Positions 13,701-28,612 of a stretch of DNA of 64,000 bases are shown piece after piece. This stretch comes from Arenicola marina. Lineage: Eukaryota; Annelida; Polychaeta; Arenicolidae. The notes under the pieces are model-generated. The model worked only from the letters and a program-made list of their open reading frames with translations, did no database searches and was not told where the DNA came from. Both the position numbers and the translations under genes were made by a program. The stretch covers positions 4,526,001 through 4,590,000 of the forward strand of contig OZ025255.1 of the NCBI GenBank assembly GCA_964019135.1, read 5' to 3'. Within the stretch, counting starts at the first letter, position 1. Every line of letters begins with the position of its first letter.

Positions 13701-15404
13701 GTCACCGCCCTGACGTCAGTACTACATGTACACTGTGTCACCGCCCTGACGTCAGTACTACATGTACACTGTGTCACCGCCCTGACGTCAGTACTACATG
13801 TACAAGTTGTCACCGACCTGACGTCAGTACTACATGTACACTGTGTCACCGCCCTGGCGTCAGTACTACATGTACACTGTGTCACCGCCCTGACGTCAGT
13901 ACTACATGTACACTGTGTCACCGCCCTGGCGTCAGTACTACATGTACAAGTTGTCACCGACCTGACGTCAGTACTACATGTACACTGTGTCACCGCCCTG
14001 GCGTCAGTACTACATGTACACTGTGTCACCGCCCTGGCGTCAGTACTACATGTACAAGAAGTCACCGCCCTGACGTCAGTACTACATGTACACAGTGTCA
14101 CCGCCCTGACGTCAGTACTACATGTACAATGTGTCGCCGCCCTGACGTCAGTACTACATGTACACTGTGTCACCGCCCTGACGTCAGTACCACATGTACA
14201 CTGTGTCACCGCCCTGACGTCAGTACTACATGTACAATGTGTCACCGCCCTGACGTCAGTACTACATGTACAATGTGTCACCGCCCTGACGTCAGTACTA
14301 CATGAACACTGTGTCACCACCCTGACGTCAGTACTACATGTACAATGTGCCACCGCCCTGACGTCAGTACTACATGTACAATGTGTCACCGCCCTGACGT
14401 CAGTACTACATGTACATTGTGTCACCGCCCTGACGTCAGTACTACATGTACACTGTGTCACCGCCCTGACGTCAGTACTACATGTACAATGTGTCACCGC
14501 CCTGACGTCAGTACTACATGTACACTGTGTCACCGCCCTGACGTCAGTACTACATGTACAATGTGTCACCGCCCTGACGTCAGTACCACATGTACACTGT
14601 GTCACCGCCCTGACGTCAGTACTACATGTACAATGTGTCACCGCCCTGACGTCAGTACTACATGTACACTGTGTCACCGCCCTGACGTCAGTACTACATG
14701 TACAATGTGTCACCGCCCTGACGTCAGTACTACATGTACACTGTGTCACCGCCCTGACGTCAGTACTACATGTACACTGTGTCACCGCCCTGACGTCAGT
14801 ACTACATGTACACTGTGTCACCGCCCTGACGTCAGTACTACATGTACAAGTTGTCACCGACCTGACGTCAGTACTACATGTACACTGTGTCACCGCCCTG
14901 GCGTCAGTACTACATGTACACTGTGTCACCGCCCTGACGTCAGTACTACATGTACACTGTGTCACCGCCCTGGCGTCAGTACTACATGTACAAGTTGTCA
15001 CCGACCTGACGTCAGTACTACATGTACACTGTGTCACCGCCCTGGCGTCAGTACTACATGTACACTGTGTCACCGCCCTGGCGTCAGTACTACATGTACA
15101 CTGTGTCACCGCCCTGACGTCAGTACTACATGTACACTGTGTCACAGCCCTGACGTCAGTACTACATGTACAATGTGTCACCGCCCTGACGTCAGTACTA
15201 CATGTACACTGTGTCAAAGCCCTGGCGTCAGTACTACATGTACACTGTGTCACCGCCCTGACGTCAGTACTACATGTACAAGGTGTCACCGCCCCGACGT
15301 CAGTACTACATGTGCAAGATGTCACCGCCCTGATGTCAGTACTACATGTACACTGTGTCACCGCCCTGACGTCAGACTACATGTACAATGTGTCACCGCT
15401 ATGA
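7398..15404 (+). other. Longest open frame; repeat by-product, not a gene
   Basis: This stretch can be read without a stop for 2,668 codons. It reads as tandem CHRPDVSTTCTL, then after the marker at 10763 as VTALTSVLHVQC, and it stops at CTATGA in the marker at 15370. The same logic applies to every long frame here. The first forward frame and the second are open in the consensus, the third has TGA once per monomer, and one reverse frame (TQCTCSTDVRAV) is open. Each 1-bp marker shifts the reading to the next frame, so forward open frames end about two markers after they start. There is no unique start region, no codon constraint that I can see, and no other protein sequence. I do not call it a coding sequence. 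Confidence 0.9.
10763..15369. repeat. U4, 4,607-bp unit
   Basis: One hundred and twenty-eight monomers minus 1 bp. The first 1,968 bp, up to the rare CACAGCAATGACG at 12731, align in register with U8. It is 1,872 bp (52 monomers) longer than U6, and it holds three copies of the AGAAGTCACC monomer (near 11645, 13121 and 14056). This suggests internal duplication. Local singletons include CAGTAGTACATG near 11308 and CATGAACAC near 14302. Confidence 0.9.
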
Positions 15405-18400
15405 CGTCAGTACTACATGTACAATGTGTCACCGCCCTGACGTCAGTACTACATGTACAAGGTGTCACCGCCCTGGCGTCAGTACTACATGTACAATGTG
15501 TCACCGCCCTGACGTCAGTACTACATGTACAATGTGTCACCGCCCTGACGTCAGTACTACATGTACAATGTGTCACCGCCCTGACGTCAGTACTGCATGT
15601 ACAAGGTGTCACCGCCTTGACGTCAGTACTACATGTACACTGTGTCACCGCCCTGACGTCAGTACTACATGTACACTGTGTCACCGCCCCGACGTCAGTA
15701 CTACATGTACACTGTGTCACCGCCCTGACGTCAGTACTACATGTACACTGTGTCACCGCCCTGACGTCAGTACTATATGTACACTGTGTCACCGCCCTGA
15801 CGTCAGTACTACTTGTACACTGTGTCACCGCCCTGACGTCAGTACTATATGTACACTGTGTCACCGCCCTGACGTCAGTACTACATGTACACTGTGTCAC
15901 CGCCCTGACGTCAGTACTACATGTACACTGTGTCACCGCCCCGACGTCAGTACTACATGTACACTGTGTCACCGCCCTGACGTCAGTACTGCATGTACAC
16001 TGTGTCACCGCCCTGACGTCAGTACTACATGTACACTGTGTCACCGCCCCGACGTCAGTACTACATGTACACTGTGTCACCGCCCTGACGTCAGTACTAC
16101 ATGTACACTGTGTCAACGCCCTGACGTCAGTACTACATGTACATTGTGTCACCGCCCTGACGTCAGTACTACATGTACACTGTGTCACCGCCCTGACGTC
16201 AGTACTACATGTACAATGTGTCACCGCCCTGACGTCAGTACTACATGTACACTGTGTCAACGCCCTGACGTCAGTACTACATGTACACTGTGTCACCGCC
16301 CTGACGTCAGTATTACATGTACACTGTGTCACCGCCCTGACGTCAGTACTACATGTACAAGTTGTCACCGACCTGACGTCAGTACTACATGTACACTGTG
16401 TCACCGCCCTGACGTCAGTACTACATGTACAATGTGTCACAGCCCTGACGTCAGTACTACATGTACAAGGTGTCACCGCCCTGACGTCAGTACTACATGT
16501 ACACTGTGTCACCGCCCTGACGTCAGTACTACATGTACAATGTGTCACAGCCCTGACGTCAGTACTACATGTACAAGGTGTCACCGCCCTGACGTCAGTA
16601 CTACATGTACAATGTGTCACCGCCCTGACGTCAGTACTACATGTACATTGTGTCACCGCCCTGACGTCAGTACTACATGTACACTGTGTCACCGCCCTGA
16701 CGTCAGTACTACATGTACAATGTGTCACCGCCCTGACGTCAGTACTACATGTACACTGTGTCACCGCCCTGACGTCAGTACTACATGTACAATGTGTCAC
16801 CGCCCTGACGTCAGTACCACATGTACACTGTGTCACCGCCCTGACGTCAGTACTACATGTACAATGTGTCACCGCCCTGACGTCAGTACTACATGTACAC
16901 TGTGTCACCGCCCTGACGTCAGTACTACATGTACAATGTGTCACCGCCCTGACGTCAGTACTACATGTACACTGTGTCACCGCCCTGACGTCAGTACTAC
17001 ATGTACACTGTGTCACCGCCCTGACGTCAGTACTACATGTACAATGTGTCACCGCCCTGACGTCAGTACTACATGTACACTGTGTCACCGCCCTGACGTC
17101 AGTACTACATGTACACTGTGTCACCGCCCTGACGTCAGTACTACATGTACACTGTGTCACCGCCCTGACGTCAGTACTACATGTACAAGTTGTCACCGAC
17201 CTGACGTCAGTACTACATGTACACTGTGTCACCGCCCTGGCGTCAGTACTACATGTACACTGTGTCACCGCCCTGACGTCAGTACTACATGTACACTGTG
17301 CCACCGCCCTGGCGTCAGTACTACATGTACAAGTTGTCACCGACCTGACGTCAGTACTACATGTACACTGTGTCACCGCCCTGGCGTCAGTACTACATGT
17401 ACACTGTGTCACCGCCCTGGCGTCAGTACTACATGTACAAGAAGTCACCGCCCTGACGTCAGTACTACATGTACACAGTGTCACCGCCCTGACGTCAGTA
17501 CTACATGTACAATGTGTCGCCGCCCTGACGTCAGTACTACATGTACACTGTGTCACCGCCCTGACGTCAGTACCACATGTACACTGTGTCACCGCCCTGA
17601 CGTCAGTACTACATGTACAATGTGTCACCGCCCTGACGTCAGTACTACATGTACAATGTGTCACCGCCCTGACGTCAGTACTACATGTACACTGTGTCAC
17701 CACCCTGACGTCAGTACTACATGTACAATGTGCCACCGCCCTGACGTCAGTACTACATGTACAATGTGTCACCGCCCTGACGTCAGTACTACATGTACAT
17801 TGTGTCACCGCCCTGACGTCAGTACTACATGTACACTGTGTCACCGCCCTGACGTCAGTACTACATGTACAATGTGTCACCGCCCTGACGTCAGTACTAC
17901 ATGTACACTGTGTCACCGCCCTGACGTCAGTACTACATGTACAATGTGTCACCGCCCTGACGTCAGTACCACATGTACACTGTGTCACCGCCCTGACGTC
18001 AGTACTACATGTACAATGTGTCACCGCCCTGACGTCAGTACTACATGTACACTGTGTCACCGCCCTGACGTCAGTACTACATGTACAATGTGTCACCGCC
18101 CTGACGTCAGTACTACATGTACACTGTGTCACCGCCCTGACGTCAGTACTACATGTACACTGTGTCACCGCCCTGACGTCAGTACTACATGTACACTGTG
18201 TCACCGCCCTGACGTCAGTACTACATGTACAAGTTGTCACCGACCTGACGTCAGTACTACATGTACACTGTGTCACCGCCCTGGCGTCAGTACTACATGT
18301 ACACTGTGTCACCGCCCTGACGTCAGTACTACATGTACACTGTGTCACCGCCCTGGCGTCAGTACTACATGTACAAGTTGTCACCGACCTGACGTCAGTA

Positions 18401-18752
18401 CTACATGTACACTGTGTCACCGCCCTGGCGTCAGTACTACATGTACACTGTGTCACCGCCCTGGCGTCAGTACTACATGTACACTGTGTCACCGCCCTGA
18501 CGTCAGTACTACATGTACACTGTGTCACAGCCCTGACGTCAGTACTACATGTACAATGTGTCACCCCCCTGACGTCAGTACTACATGTACACTGTGTCAA
18601 AGCCCTGGCGTCAGTACTACATGTACACTGTGTCACCGCCCTGACGTCAGTACTACATGTACAAGGTGTCACCGCCCCGACGTCAGTACTACATGTGCAA
18701 GATGTCACCGCCCTGATGTCAGTACCACATGTACACTGTGTCACCGCCCTGA
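15370..18752. repeat. U5, 3,383-bp unit, copy of U3
   Basis: Same length as U3, to the base. The unit includes the TGTGCCACCGCCCTGG monomer near 17300 that U3 (near 9310) and U7 (near 23274) share, and CACCCCCC near 18564, matching 10574 in U3. A private change is GTACCACATG at about 18723 in the last monomer before the marker. Confidence 0.92.
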
Positions 18753-21487
18753 CGTCAGACTACATGTACAATGTGTCACCGCTATGACGTCAGTACTACA
18801 TGTACAATGTGTCACCGCCCTGACGTCAGTACTACATGTACAAGGTGTCACCGCCCTGGCGTCAGTACTACATGTACAATGTGTCACCGCCCTGACGTCA
18901 GTACTACATGTACAATGTGTCACCGCCCTGACGTCAGTACTACATGTACATTGTGTCACCGCCCTGACGTCAGTACTACATGTACACTGTGTCACCGCCC
19001 TGACGTCAGTACTACATGTACAATGTGTCACCGCCCTGACGTCAGTACTACATGTACACTGTGTCACCGCCCTGACGTCAGTACTACATGTACAATGTGT
19101 CACCGCCCTGACGTCAGTACCACATGTACACTGTGTCACCGCCCTGACGTCAGTACTACATGTACAATGTGTCACCGCCCTGACGTCAGTACTACATGTA
19201 CACTGTGTCACCGCCCTGACGTCAGTACTACATGTACAATGTGTCACCGCCCTGACGTCAGTACTACATGTACACTGTGTCACCGCCCTGACGTCAGTAC
19301 TACATGTACACTGTGTCACCGCCCTGACGTCAGTACTACATGTACACTGTGTCACCGCCCTGACGTCAGTACTACATGTACAAGTTGTCACCGACCTGAC
19401 GTCAGTACTACATGTACACTGTGTCACCGCCCTGGCGTCAGTACTACATGTACACTGTGTCACCGCCCTGACGTCAGTACTACATGTACACTGTGTCACC
19501 GCCCTGGCGTCAGTACTACATGTACAAGTTGTCACCGACCTGACGTCAGTACTACATGTACACTGTGTCACCGCCCTGGCGTCAGTACTACATGTACACT
19601 GTGTCACCGCCCTGGCGTCAGTACTACATGTACAAGAAGTCACCGCCCTGACGTCAGTACTACATGTACACAGTGTCACCGCCCTGACGTCAGTACTACA
19701 TGTACAATGTGTCGCCGCCCTGACGTCAGTACTACATGTACACTGTGTCACCGCCCTGACGTCAGTACCACATGTACACTGTGTCACCGCCCTGACGTCA
19801 GTACTACATGTACAATGTGTCACCGCCCTGACGTCAGTACTACATGTACAATGTGTCACCGCCCTGACGTCAGTACTACATGTACACTGTGTCACCACCC
19901 TGACGTCAGTACTACATGTACAATGTGCCACCGCCCTGACGTCAGTACTACATGTACAATGTGTCACCGCCCTGACGTCAGTACTACATGTACATTGTGT
20001 CACCGCCCTGACGTCAGTACTACATGTACACTGTGTCACCGCCCTGACGTCAGTACTACAAGTACAATGTGTCACCGCCCTGACGTCAGTACTACATGTA
20101 CACTGTGTCACCGCCCTGACGTCAGTACTACATGTACAATGTGTCACCGCCCTGACGTCAGTACCACATGTACACTGTGTCACCGCCCTGACGTCAGTAC
20201 TACATGTACAATGTGTCACCGCCCTGACGTCAGTACTACATGTACACTGTGTCACCGCCCTGACGTCAGTACTACATGTACAATGTGTCACCGCCCTGAC
20301 GTCAGTACTACATGTACACTGTGTCACCGCCCTGACGTCAGTACTACATGTACACTGTGTCACCGCCCTGACGTCAGTACTACATGTACACTGTGTCACC
20401 GCCCTGACGTCAGTACTACATGTACAAGTTGTCACCGACCTGACGTCAGTACTACATGTACACTGTGTCACCGCCCTGGCGTCAGTACTACATGTACACT
20501 GTGTCACCGCCCTGACGTCAGTACTACATGTACACTGTGTCACCGCCCTGGCGTCAGTACTACATGTACAAGTTGTCACCGACCTGACGTCAGTACTACA
20601 TGTACAATGTGTCACCGCCCTGACGTCAGTACTACATGTACACTGTGTCACCGCCCTGACGTCAGTACTACATGTACAATGTGTCACCGCCCTGACGTCA
20701 GTACCACATGTACACTGTGTCACCGCCCTGACGTCAGTACTACATGTACAATGTGTCACCGCCCTGACGTCAGTACTACATGTACACTGTGTCACCGCCC
20801 TGACGTCAGTACTACATGTACAATGTGTCACCGCCCTGACGTCAGTACTACATGTACACTGTGTCACCGCCCTGACGTCAGTACTACATGTACACTGTGT
20901 CACCGCCCTGACGTCAGTACTACATGTACACTGTGTCACCGCCCTGACGTCAGTACTACATGTACAAGTTGTCACCGACCTGACGTCAGTACTACATGTA
21001 CATTGTGTCACCGCCCTGGCGTCAGTACTACATGTACACTGTGTCACCGCCCTGACGTCAGTACTACATGTACACTGTGTCACCGCCCTGGCGTCAGTAC
21101 TACATGTACAAGTTGTCACCGACCTGACGTCAGTACTACATGTACACTGTGTCACCGCCCTGGCGTCAGTACTACATGTACACTGTGTCACCGCCCTGGC
21201 GTCAGTACTACATGTACACTGTGTCACCGCCCTGACGTCAGTACTACATGTACACTGTGTCACAGCCCTGACGTCAGTACTACATGTACAATGTGTCACC
21301 GCCCTGACGTCAGCACTACATGTACACTGTGTCAAAGCCCTGGCGTCAGTACTACATGTACACTGTGTCACCGCCCTGACGTCAGTACTACATGTACAAG
21401 GTGTCACCGCCCCGACGTCAGTACTACATGTGCAAGATGTCACCGCCCTGATGTCAGTACTACATGTACACTGTGTCACCGCCCTGA
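18753..21487. repeat. U6, 2,735-bp unit with a 540-bp internal duplication
   Basis: Seventy-six monomers minus 1 bp. It follows U4 and U8 in register for about 1.85 kb. At about 20,600 the ordinary CACTGTG after a GACCTGACG monomer is replaced by CAATGTG, and a preceding block of about 540 bp (15 monomers) is repeated; the GTACCACATG variants near 20163 and 20703 mark the two copies. A private GTCAGCACTAC lies near 21313. Confidence 0.88.
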
Positions 21488-24400
21488 CGTCAGACTACAT
21501 GTACAATGTGTCACCGCTATGACGTCAGTACTACATGTACAATGTGTCACAGCCCTGACGTCAGTACTACATGTACAAGGTGTCACCGCCCTGGCGTCAG
21601 TACTACATGTACAATGTGTCACCGCCCTGACGTCAGTACTACATGTACAATGTGTCACCGCCCTGACGTCAGTACTACATGTACAATGTGTCACCGCCCT
21701 GACGTCAGTACTGCATGTACAAGGTGTCACCGCCTTGACGTCAGTACTACATGTACACTGTGTCACCGCCCTGACGTCAGTACTACATGTACACTGTGTC
21801 ACCGCCCCGACGTCAGTACTACATGTACACTGTGTCACCGCCCTGACGTCAGTACTACATGTACACTGTGTCACCGCCCTGACGTCAGTACTATATGTAC
21901 ACTGTGTCACCGCCCTGACGTCAGTACTACTTGTACACTGTGTCACCGCCCTGACGTCAGTACTATATGTACACTGTGTCACCGCCCTGACGTCAGTACT
22001 ACATGTACACTGTGTCACCGCCCTGACGTCAGTACTACATGTACACTGTGTCACCGCCCCGACGTCAGTACTACATGTACACTGTGTCACCGCCCTGACG
22101 TCAGTACTGCATGTACACTGTGTCACCGCCCTGACGTCAGTACTACATGTACACTGTGTCACCGCCCCGACGTCAGTACTACATGTACACTGTGTCACCG
22201 CCCTGACGTCAGTACTACATGTACACTGTGTCAACGCCCTGACGTCAGTACTACATGTACACTGTGTCACCGCCCTGACGTCAGTACTACATGTACACTG
22301 TGTCACCGCCCTGACGTCAGTACTACATGTACAATGTGTCACCGCCCTGACGTCAGTACTACATGTACACTGTGTCAACGCCCTGACGTCAGTACTACAT
22401 GTACACTGTGTCACCGCCCTGACGTCAGTATTACATGTACACTGTGTCACCGCCCTGACGTCAGTACTACATGTACAAGTTGTCACCGACCTGACGTCAG
22501 TACTACATGTACACTGTGTCACCGCCCTGACGTCAGTACTACATGTACAATGTGTCACAGCCCTGACGTCAGTACTACATGTACAATGTGTCACCGCCCT
22601 GACGTCAGTACTACATGTACATTGTGTCACCGCCCTGACGTCAGTACTACATGTACACTGTGTCACCGCCCTGACGTCAGTACTACATGTACAATGTGTC
22701 ACCGCCCTGACGTCAGTACTACATGTACACTGTGTCACCGCCCTGACGTCAGTACTACATGTACAATGTGTCACCGCCCTGACGTCAGTACCACATGTAC
22801 ACTGTGTCACCGCCCTGACGTCAGTACTACATGTACAATGTGTCACCGCCCTGACGTCAGTACTACATGTACACTGTGTCACCGCCCTGACGTCAGTACT
22901 ACATGTACAATGTGTCACCGCCCTGACGTCAGTACTACATGTACACTGTGTCACCGCCCTGACGTCAGTACTACATGTACACTGTGTCACCGCCCTGACG
23001 TCAGTACTACATGTACAATGTGTCACCGCCCTGACGTCAGTACTACATGTACACTGTGTCACCGCCCTGACGTCAGTACTACATGTACACTGTGTCACCG
23101 CCCTGACGTCAGTACTACATGTACACTGTGTCACCGCCCTGACGTCAGTACTACATGTACAAGTTGTCACCGACCTGACGTCAGTACTACATGTACACTG
23201 TGTCACCGCCCTGGCGTCAGTACTACATGTACACTGTGTCACCGCCCTGACGTCAGTACTACATGTACACTGTGCCACCGCCCTGGCGTCAGTACTACAT
23301 GTACAAGTTGTCACCGACCTGACGTCAGTACTACATGTACACTGTGTCACCGCCCTGGCGTCAGTACTACATGTACACTGTGTCACCGCCCTGGCGTCAG
23401 TACTACATGTACAAGAAGTCACCGCCCTGACGTCAGTACTACATGTACACAGTGTCACCGCCCTGACGTCAGTACTACATGTACAATGTGTCGCCGCCCT
23501 GACGTCAGTACTACATGTACACTGTGTCACCGCCCTGACGTCAGTACCACATGTACACTGTGTCACCGCCCTGACGTCAGTACTACATGTACAATGTGTC
23601 ACCGCCCTGACGTCAGTACTACATGTACAATGTGTCACCGCCCTGACGTCAGTACTACATGTACACTGTGTCACCACCCTGACGTCAGTACTACATGTAC
23701 AATGTGCCACCGCCCTGACGTCAGTACTACATGTACAATGTGTCACCGCCCTGACGTCAGTACTACATGTACATTGTGTCACCGCCCTGACGTCAGTACT
23801 ACATGTACACTGTGTCACCGCCCTGACGTCAGTACTACATGTACAATGTGTCACCGCCCTGACGTCAGTACTACATGTACACTGTGTCACCGCCCTGACG
23901 TCAGTACTACATGTACAATGTGTCACCGCCCTGACGTCAGTACCACATGTACACTGTGTCACCGCCCTGACGTCAGTACTACATGTACAATGTGTCACCG
24001 CCCTGACGTCAGTACTACATGTACACTGTGTCACCGCCCTGACGTCAGTACTACATGTACAATGTGTCACCGCCCTGACGTCAGTACTACATGTACACTG
24101 TGTCACCGCCCTGACGTCAGTACTACATGTACACTGTGTCACCGCCCTGACGTCAGTACTACATGTACACTGTGTCACCGCCCTGACGTCAGTACTACAT
24201 GTACAAGTTGTCACCGACCTGACGTCAGTACTACATGTACACTGTGTCACCGCCCTGGCGTCAGTACTACATGTACACTGTGTCACCGCCCTGACGTCAG
24301 TACTACATGTACACTGTGTCACCGCCCTGGCGTCAGTACTACATGTACAAGTTGTCACCGACCTGACGTCAGTACTACATGTACACTGTGTCACCGCCCT

Positions 24401-24726
24401 GGCGTCAGTACTACATGTACACTGTGTCACCGCCCTGGCGTCAGTACTACATGTACACTGTGTCACCGCCCTGACGTCAGTACTACATGTACACTGTGTC
24501 ACAGCCCTGACGTCAGTACTACATGTACAATGTGTCACCCCCCTGACGTCAGTACTACATGTACACTGTGTCAAAGCCCTGGCGTCAGTACTACATGTAC
24601 ACTGTGTCACCGCCCTGACGTCAGTACTACATGTACAAGGTGTCACCGCCCCGACGTCAGTACTACATGTGCAAGATGTCACCGCCCTGATGTCAGTACT
24701 ACATGTACACTGTGTCACCGCCCTGA
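21488..24726. repeat. U7, 3,239-bp unit, shortened copy of U3 and U5
   Basis: Ninety monomers minus 1 bp, four monomers fewer than U3 and U5. The missing block is at about 22,560, where a repeated CACAGCCC/CAAGGTG pair has been reduced to one copy. A second distinguishing change is CACAGCCCTGACG in the first full monomer after the marker, near 21550. Confidence 0.9.
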
Positions 24727-27700
24727 CGTCAGACTACATGTACAATGTGTCACCGCTATGACGTCAGTACTACATGTACAATGTGTCACCGCCCTGACGT
24801 CAGTACTACATGTACAAGGTGTCACCGCCCTGGCGTCAGTACTACATGTACAATGTGTCACCGCCCTGACGTCAGTACTACATGTACAATGTGTCACCGC
24901 CCTGACGTCAGTACTACATGTACATTGTGTCACCGCCCTGACGTCAGTACTACATGTACACTGTGTCACCGCCCTGACGTCAGTACTACATGTACAATGT
25001 GTCACCGCCCTGACGTCAGTACTACATGTACACTGTGTCACCGCCCTGACGTCAGTACTACATGTACAATGTGTCACCGCCCTGACGTCAGTACCACATG
25101 TACACTGTGTCACCGCCCTGACGTCAGTACTACATGTACAATGTGTCACCGCCCTGACGTCAGTACTACATGTACACTGTGTCACCGCCCTGACGTCAGT
25201 ACTACATGTACAATGTGTCACCGCCCTGACGTCAGTACTACATGTACACTGTGTCACCGCCCTGACGTCAGTACTACATGTACACTGTGTCACCGCCCTG
25301 ACGTCAGTACTACATGTACACTGTGTCACCGCCCTGACGTCAGTACTACATGTACAAGTTGTCACCGACCTGACGTCAGTACTACATGTACACTGTGTCA
25401 CCGCCCTGGCGTCAGTACTACATGTACACTGTGTCACCGCCCTGACGTCAGTACTACATGTACACTGTGTCACCGCCCTGGCGTCAGTACTACATGTACA
25501 AGTTGTCACCGACCTGACGTCAGTACTACATGTACACTGTGTCACCGCCCTGGCGTCAGTACTACATGTACACTGTGTCACCGCCCTGGCGTCAGTACTA
25601 CATGTACAAGAAGTCACCGCCCTGACGTCAGTACTACATGTACACAGTGTCACCGCCCTGACGTCAGTACTACATGTACAATGTGTCGCCGCCCTGACGT
25701 CAGTACTACATGTACACTGTGTCACCGCCCTGACGTCAGTACCACATGTACACTGTGTCACCGCCCTGACGTCAGTACTACATGTACAATGTGTCACCGC
25801 CCTGACGTCAGTACTACATGTACAATGTGTCACCGCCCTGACGTCAGTACTACATGTACACTGTGTCACCACCCTGACGTCAGTACTACATGTACAATGT
25901 GCCACCGCCCTGACGTCAGTACTACATGTACAATGTGTCACCGCCCTGACGTCAGTACTACATGTACATTGTGTCACCGCCCTGACGTCAGTACTACATG
26001 TACACTGTGTCACCGCCCTGACGTCAGTACTACAAGTACAATGTGTCACCGCCCTGACGTCAGTACTACATGTACACTGTGTCACCGCCCTGACGTCAGT
26101 ACTACATGTACAATGTGTCACCGCCCTGACGTCAGTACCACATGTACACTGTGTCACCGCCCTGACGTCAGTACTACATGTACAATGTGTCACCGCCCTG
26201 ACGTCAGTACTACATGTACACTGTGTCACCGCCCTGACGTCAGTACTACATGTACAATGTGTCACCGCCCTGACGTCAGTACTACATGTACACTGTGTCA
26301 CCGCCCTGACGTCAGTACTACATGTACACTGTGTCACCGCCCTGACGTCAGTACTACATGTACACTGTGTCACCGCCCTGACGTCAGTACTACATGTACA
26401 AGTTGTCACCGACCTGACGTCAGTACTACATGTACACTGTGTCACCGCCCTGGCGTCAGTACTACATGTACACTGTGTCACCGCCCTGACGTCAGTACTA
26501 CATGTACACTGTGTCACCGCCCTGGCGTCAGTACTACATGTACAAGTTGTCACCGACCTGACGTCAGTACTACATGTACACTGTGTCACCGCCCTGGCGT
26601 CAGTACTACATGTACACTGTGTCACCGCCCTGGCGTCAGTACTACATGTACACTGTGTCACCGCCCTGACGTCAGTACTACATGTACACTGTGTCACAGC
26701 AATGACGTCAGTACTACATGTACAATGTGTCACCGCCCTGACGTCAGTACTACATGTACACTGTGTCAAACCCTGGCGTCAGTACTACATGTACACTGTG
26801 TCACCGCCCTGACGTCAGTACTACATGTACATTGTGTCACCGCCCTGACGTCAGTACTACATGTACACTGTGTCACCGCCCTGACGTCAGTACTACATGT
26901 ACAATGTGTCACCGCCCTGACGTCAGTACTACATGTACACTGTGTCACCGCCCTGACGTCAGTACTACATGTACAATGTGTCACCGCCCTGACGTCAGTA
27001 CCACATGTACACTGTGTCACCGCCCTGACGTCAGTACTACATGTACAATGTGTCACCGCCCTGACGTCAGTACTACATGTACACTGTGTCACCGCCCTGA
27101 CGTCAGTACTACATGTACAATGTGTCACCGCCCTGACGTCAGTACTACATGTACACTGTGTCACCGCCCTGACGTCAGTACTACATGTACACTGTGTCAC
27201 CGCCCTGACGTCAGTACTACATGTACACTGTGTCACCGCCCTGACGTCAGTACTACATGTACAAGTTGTCACCGACCTGACGTCAGTACTACATGTACAC
27301 TGTGTCACCGCCCTGGCGTCAGTACTACATGTACACTGTGTCACCGCCCTGACGTCAGTACTACATGTACACTGTGTCACCGCCCTGGCGTCAGTACTAC
27401 ATGTACAAGTTGTCACCGACCTGACGTCAGTACTACATGTACACTGTGTCACCGCCCTGGCGTCAGTACTACATGTACACTGTGTCACCGCCCTGGCGTC
27501 AGTACTACATGTACAAGAAGTCACCGCCCTGACGTCAGTACTACATGTACACAGTGTCACCGCCCTGACGTCAGTACTACATGTACAATGTGTCGCCGCC
27601 CTGACGTCAGTACTACATGTACACTGTGTCACCGCCCTGACGTCAGTACCACATGTACACTGTGTCACCGCCCTGACGTCAGTACTACATGTACAATGTG

Positions 27701-28612
27701 TCACCGCCCTGACGTCAGTACTACATGTACAATGTGTCACCGCCCTGACGTCAGTACTACATGTACACTGTGTCACCACCCTGACGTCAGTACTACATGT
27801 ACAATGTGCCACCGCCCTGACGTCAGTACCACATGTACACTGTGTCACCGCCCTGACGTCAGTACTACATGTACAATGTGTCACCGCCCTGACGTCAGTA
27901 CTACATGTACACTGTGTCACCGCCCTGACGTCAGTACTACATGTACAATGTGTCACCGCCCTGACGTCAGTACTACATGTACACTGTGTCACCGCCCTGA
28001 CGTCAGTACTACATGTACACTGTGTCACCGCCCTGACGTCAGTACTACATGTACACTGTGTCACCGCCCTGACGTCAGTACTACATGTACAAGTTGTCAC
28101 CGACCTGACGTCAGTACTACATGTACACTGTGTCACCGCCCTGGCGTCAGTACTACATGTACACTGTGTCACCGCCCTGACGTCAGTACTACATGTACAC
28201 TGTGTCACCGCCCTGGCGTCAGTACTACATGTACAAGTTGTCACCGACCTGACGTCAGTACTACATGTACACTGTGTCACCGCCCTGGCGTCAGTACTAC
28301 ATGTACACTGTGTCACCGCCCTGGCGTCAGTACTACATGTACACTGTGTCACCGCCCTGACGTCAGTACTACATGTACACTGTGTCACAGCCCTGACGTC
28401 AGTACTACATGTACAATGTGTCACCGCCCTGACGTCAGTACTACATGTACACTGTGTCAAAGCCCTGGCGTCAGTACTACATGTACACTGTGTCACCCCC
28501 CTGACGTCAGTACTACATGTACAAGGTGTCACCGCCCCGACGTCAGTACTACATGTGCAAGATGTCACCGCCCTGATGTCAGTACTACATGTACACTGTG
28601 TCACCGCCCTGA
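24727..28612. repeat. U8, 3,886-bp unit
   Basis: One hundred and eight monomers minus 2 bp. It matches U4 through the CACAGCAATGACG variant at 26695. It then carries the second extra 1-bp loss, where CAAAGCCCTGG reads CAAACCCTGG. Two AGAAGTCACC monomers lie near 25608 and 27518. A CACCCCCC variant near 28495 in its terminal part is shared with U9. Confidence 0.9.
26764..26776. other. Single-base loss in U8
   Basis: The common variant GTCAAAGCCCTGG reads GTCAAACCCTGG, with one G lost. It explains why U8 is 36 x 108 minus 2 bp and not minus 1. No other unit has it, so it is later than the spread of the unit family. Confidence 0.9.

Larger units (their letters stand above)
7380..28612. repeat. 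Three copies of a two-unit block (U3-U4, U5-U6, U7-U8)
   Basis: U3, U5 and U7 are the same unit (3,383, 3,383 and 3,239 bp). Each is followed by a unit of a second type that starts alike: U4 (4,607), U6 (2,735) and U8 (3,886). The block lengths are 7,990, 6,118 and 7,125 bp. All differences between copies are whole numbers of monomers, plus one lost base in U8. Confidence 0.9.

Noticed and set aside
7398-15404. Giant repetitive secreted or cell-wall protein gene
   Set aside because: Two other frames are equally open, frameshift markers interrupt every unit, there is no unique N- or C-terminal sequence, and changes are not biased to synonymous sites in any frame that I inspected.
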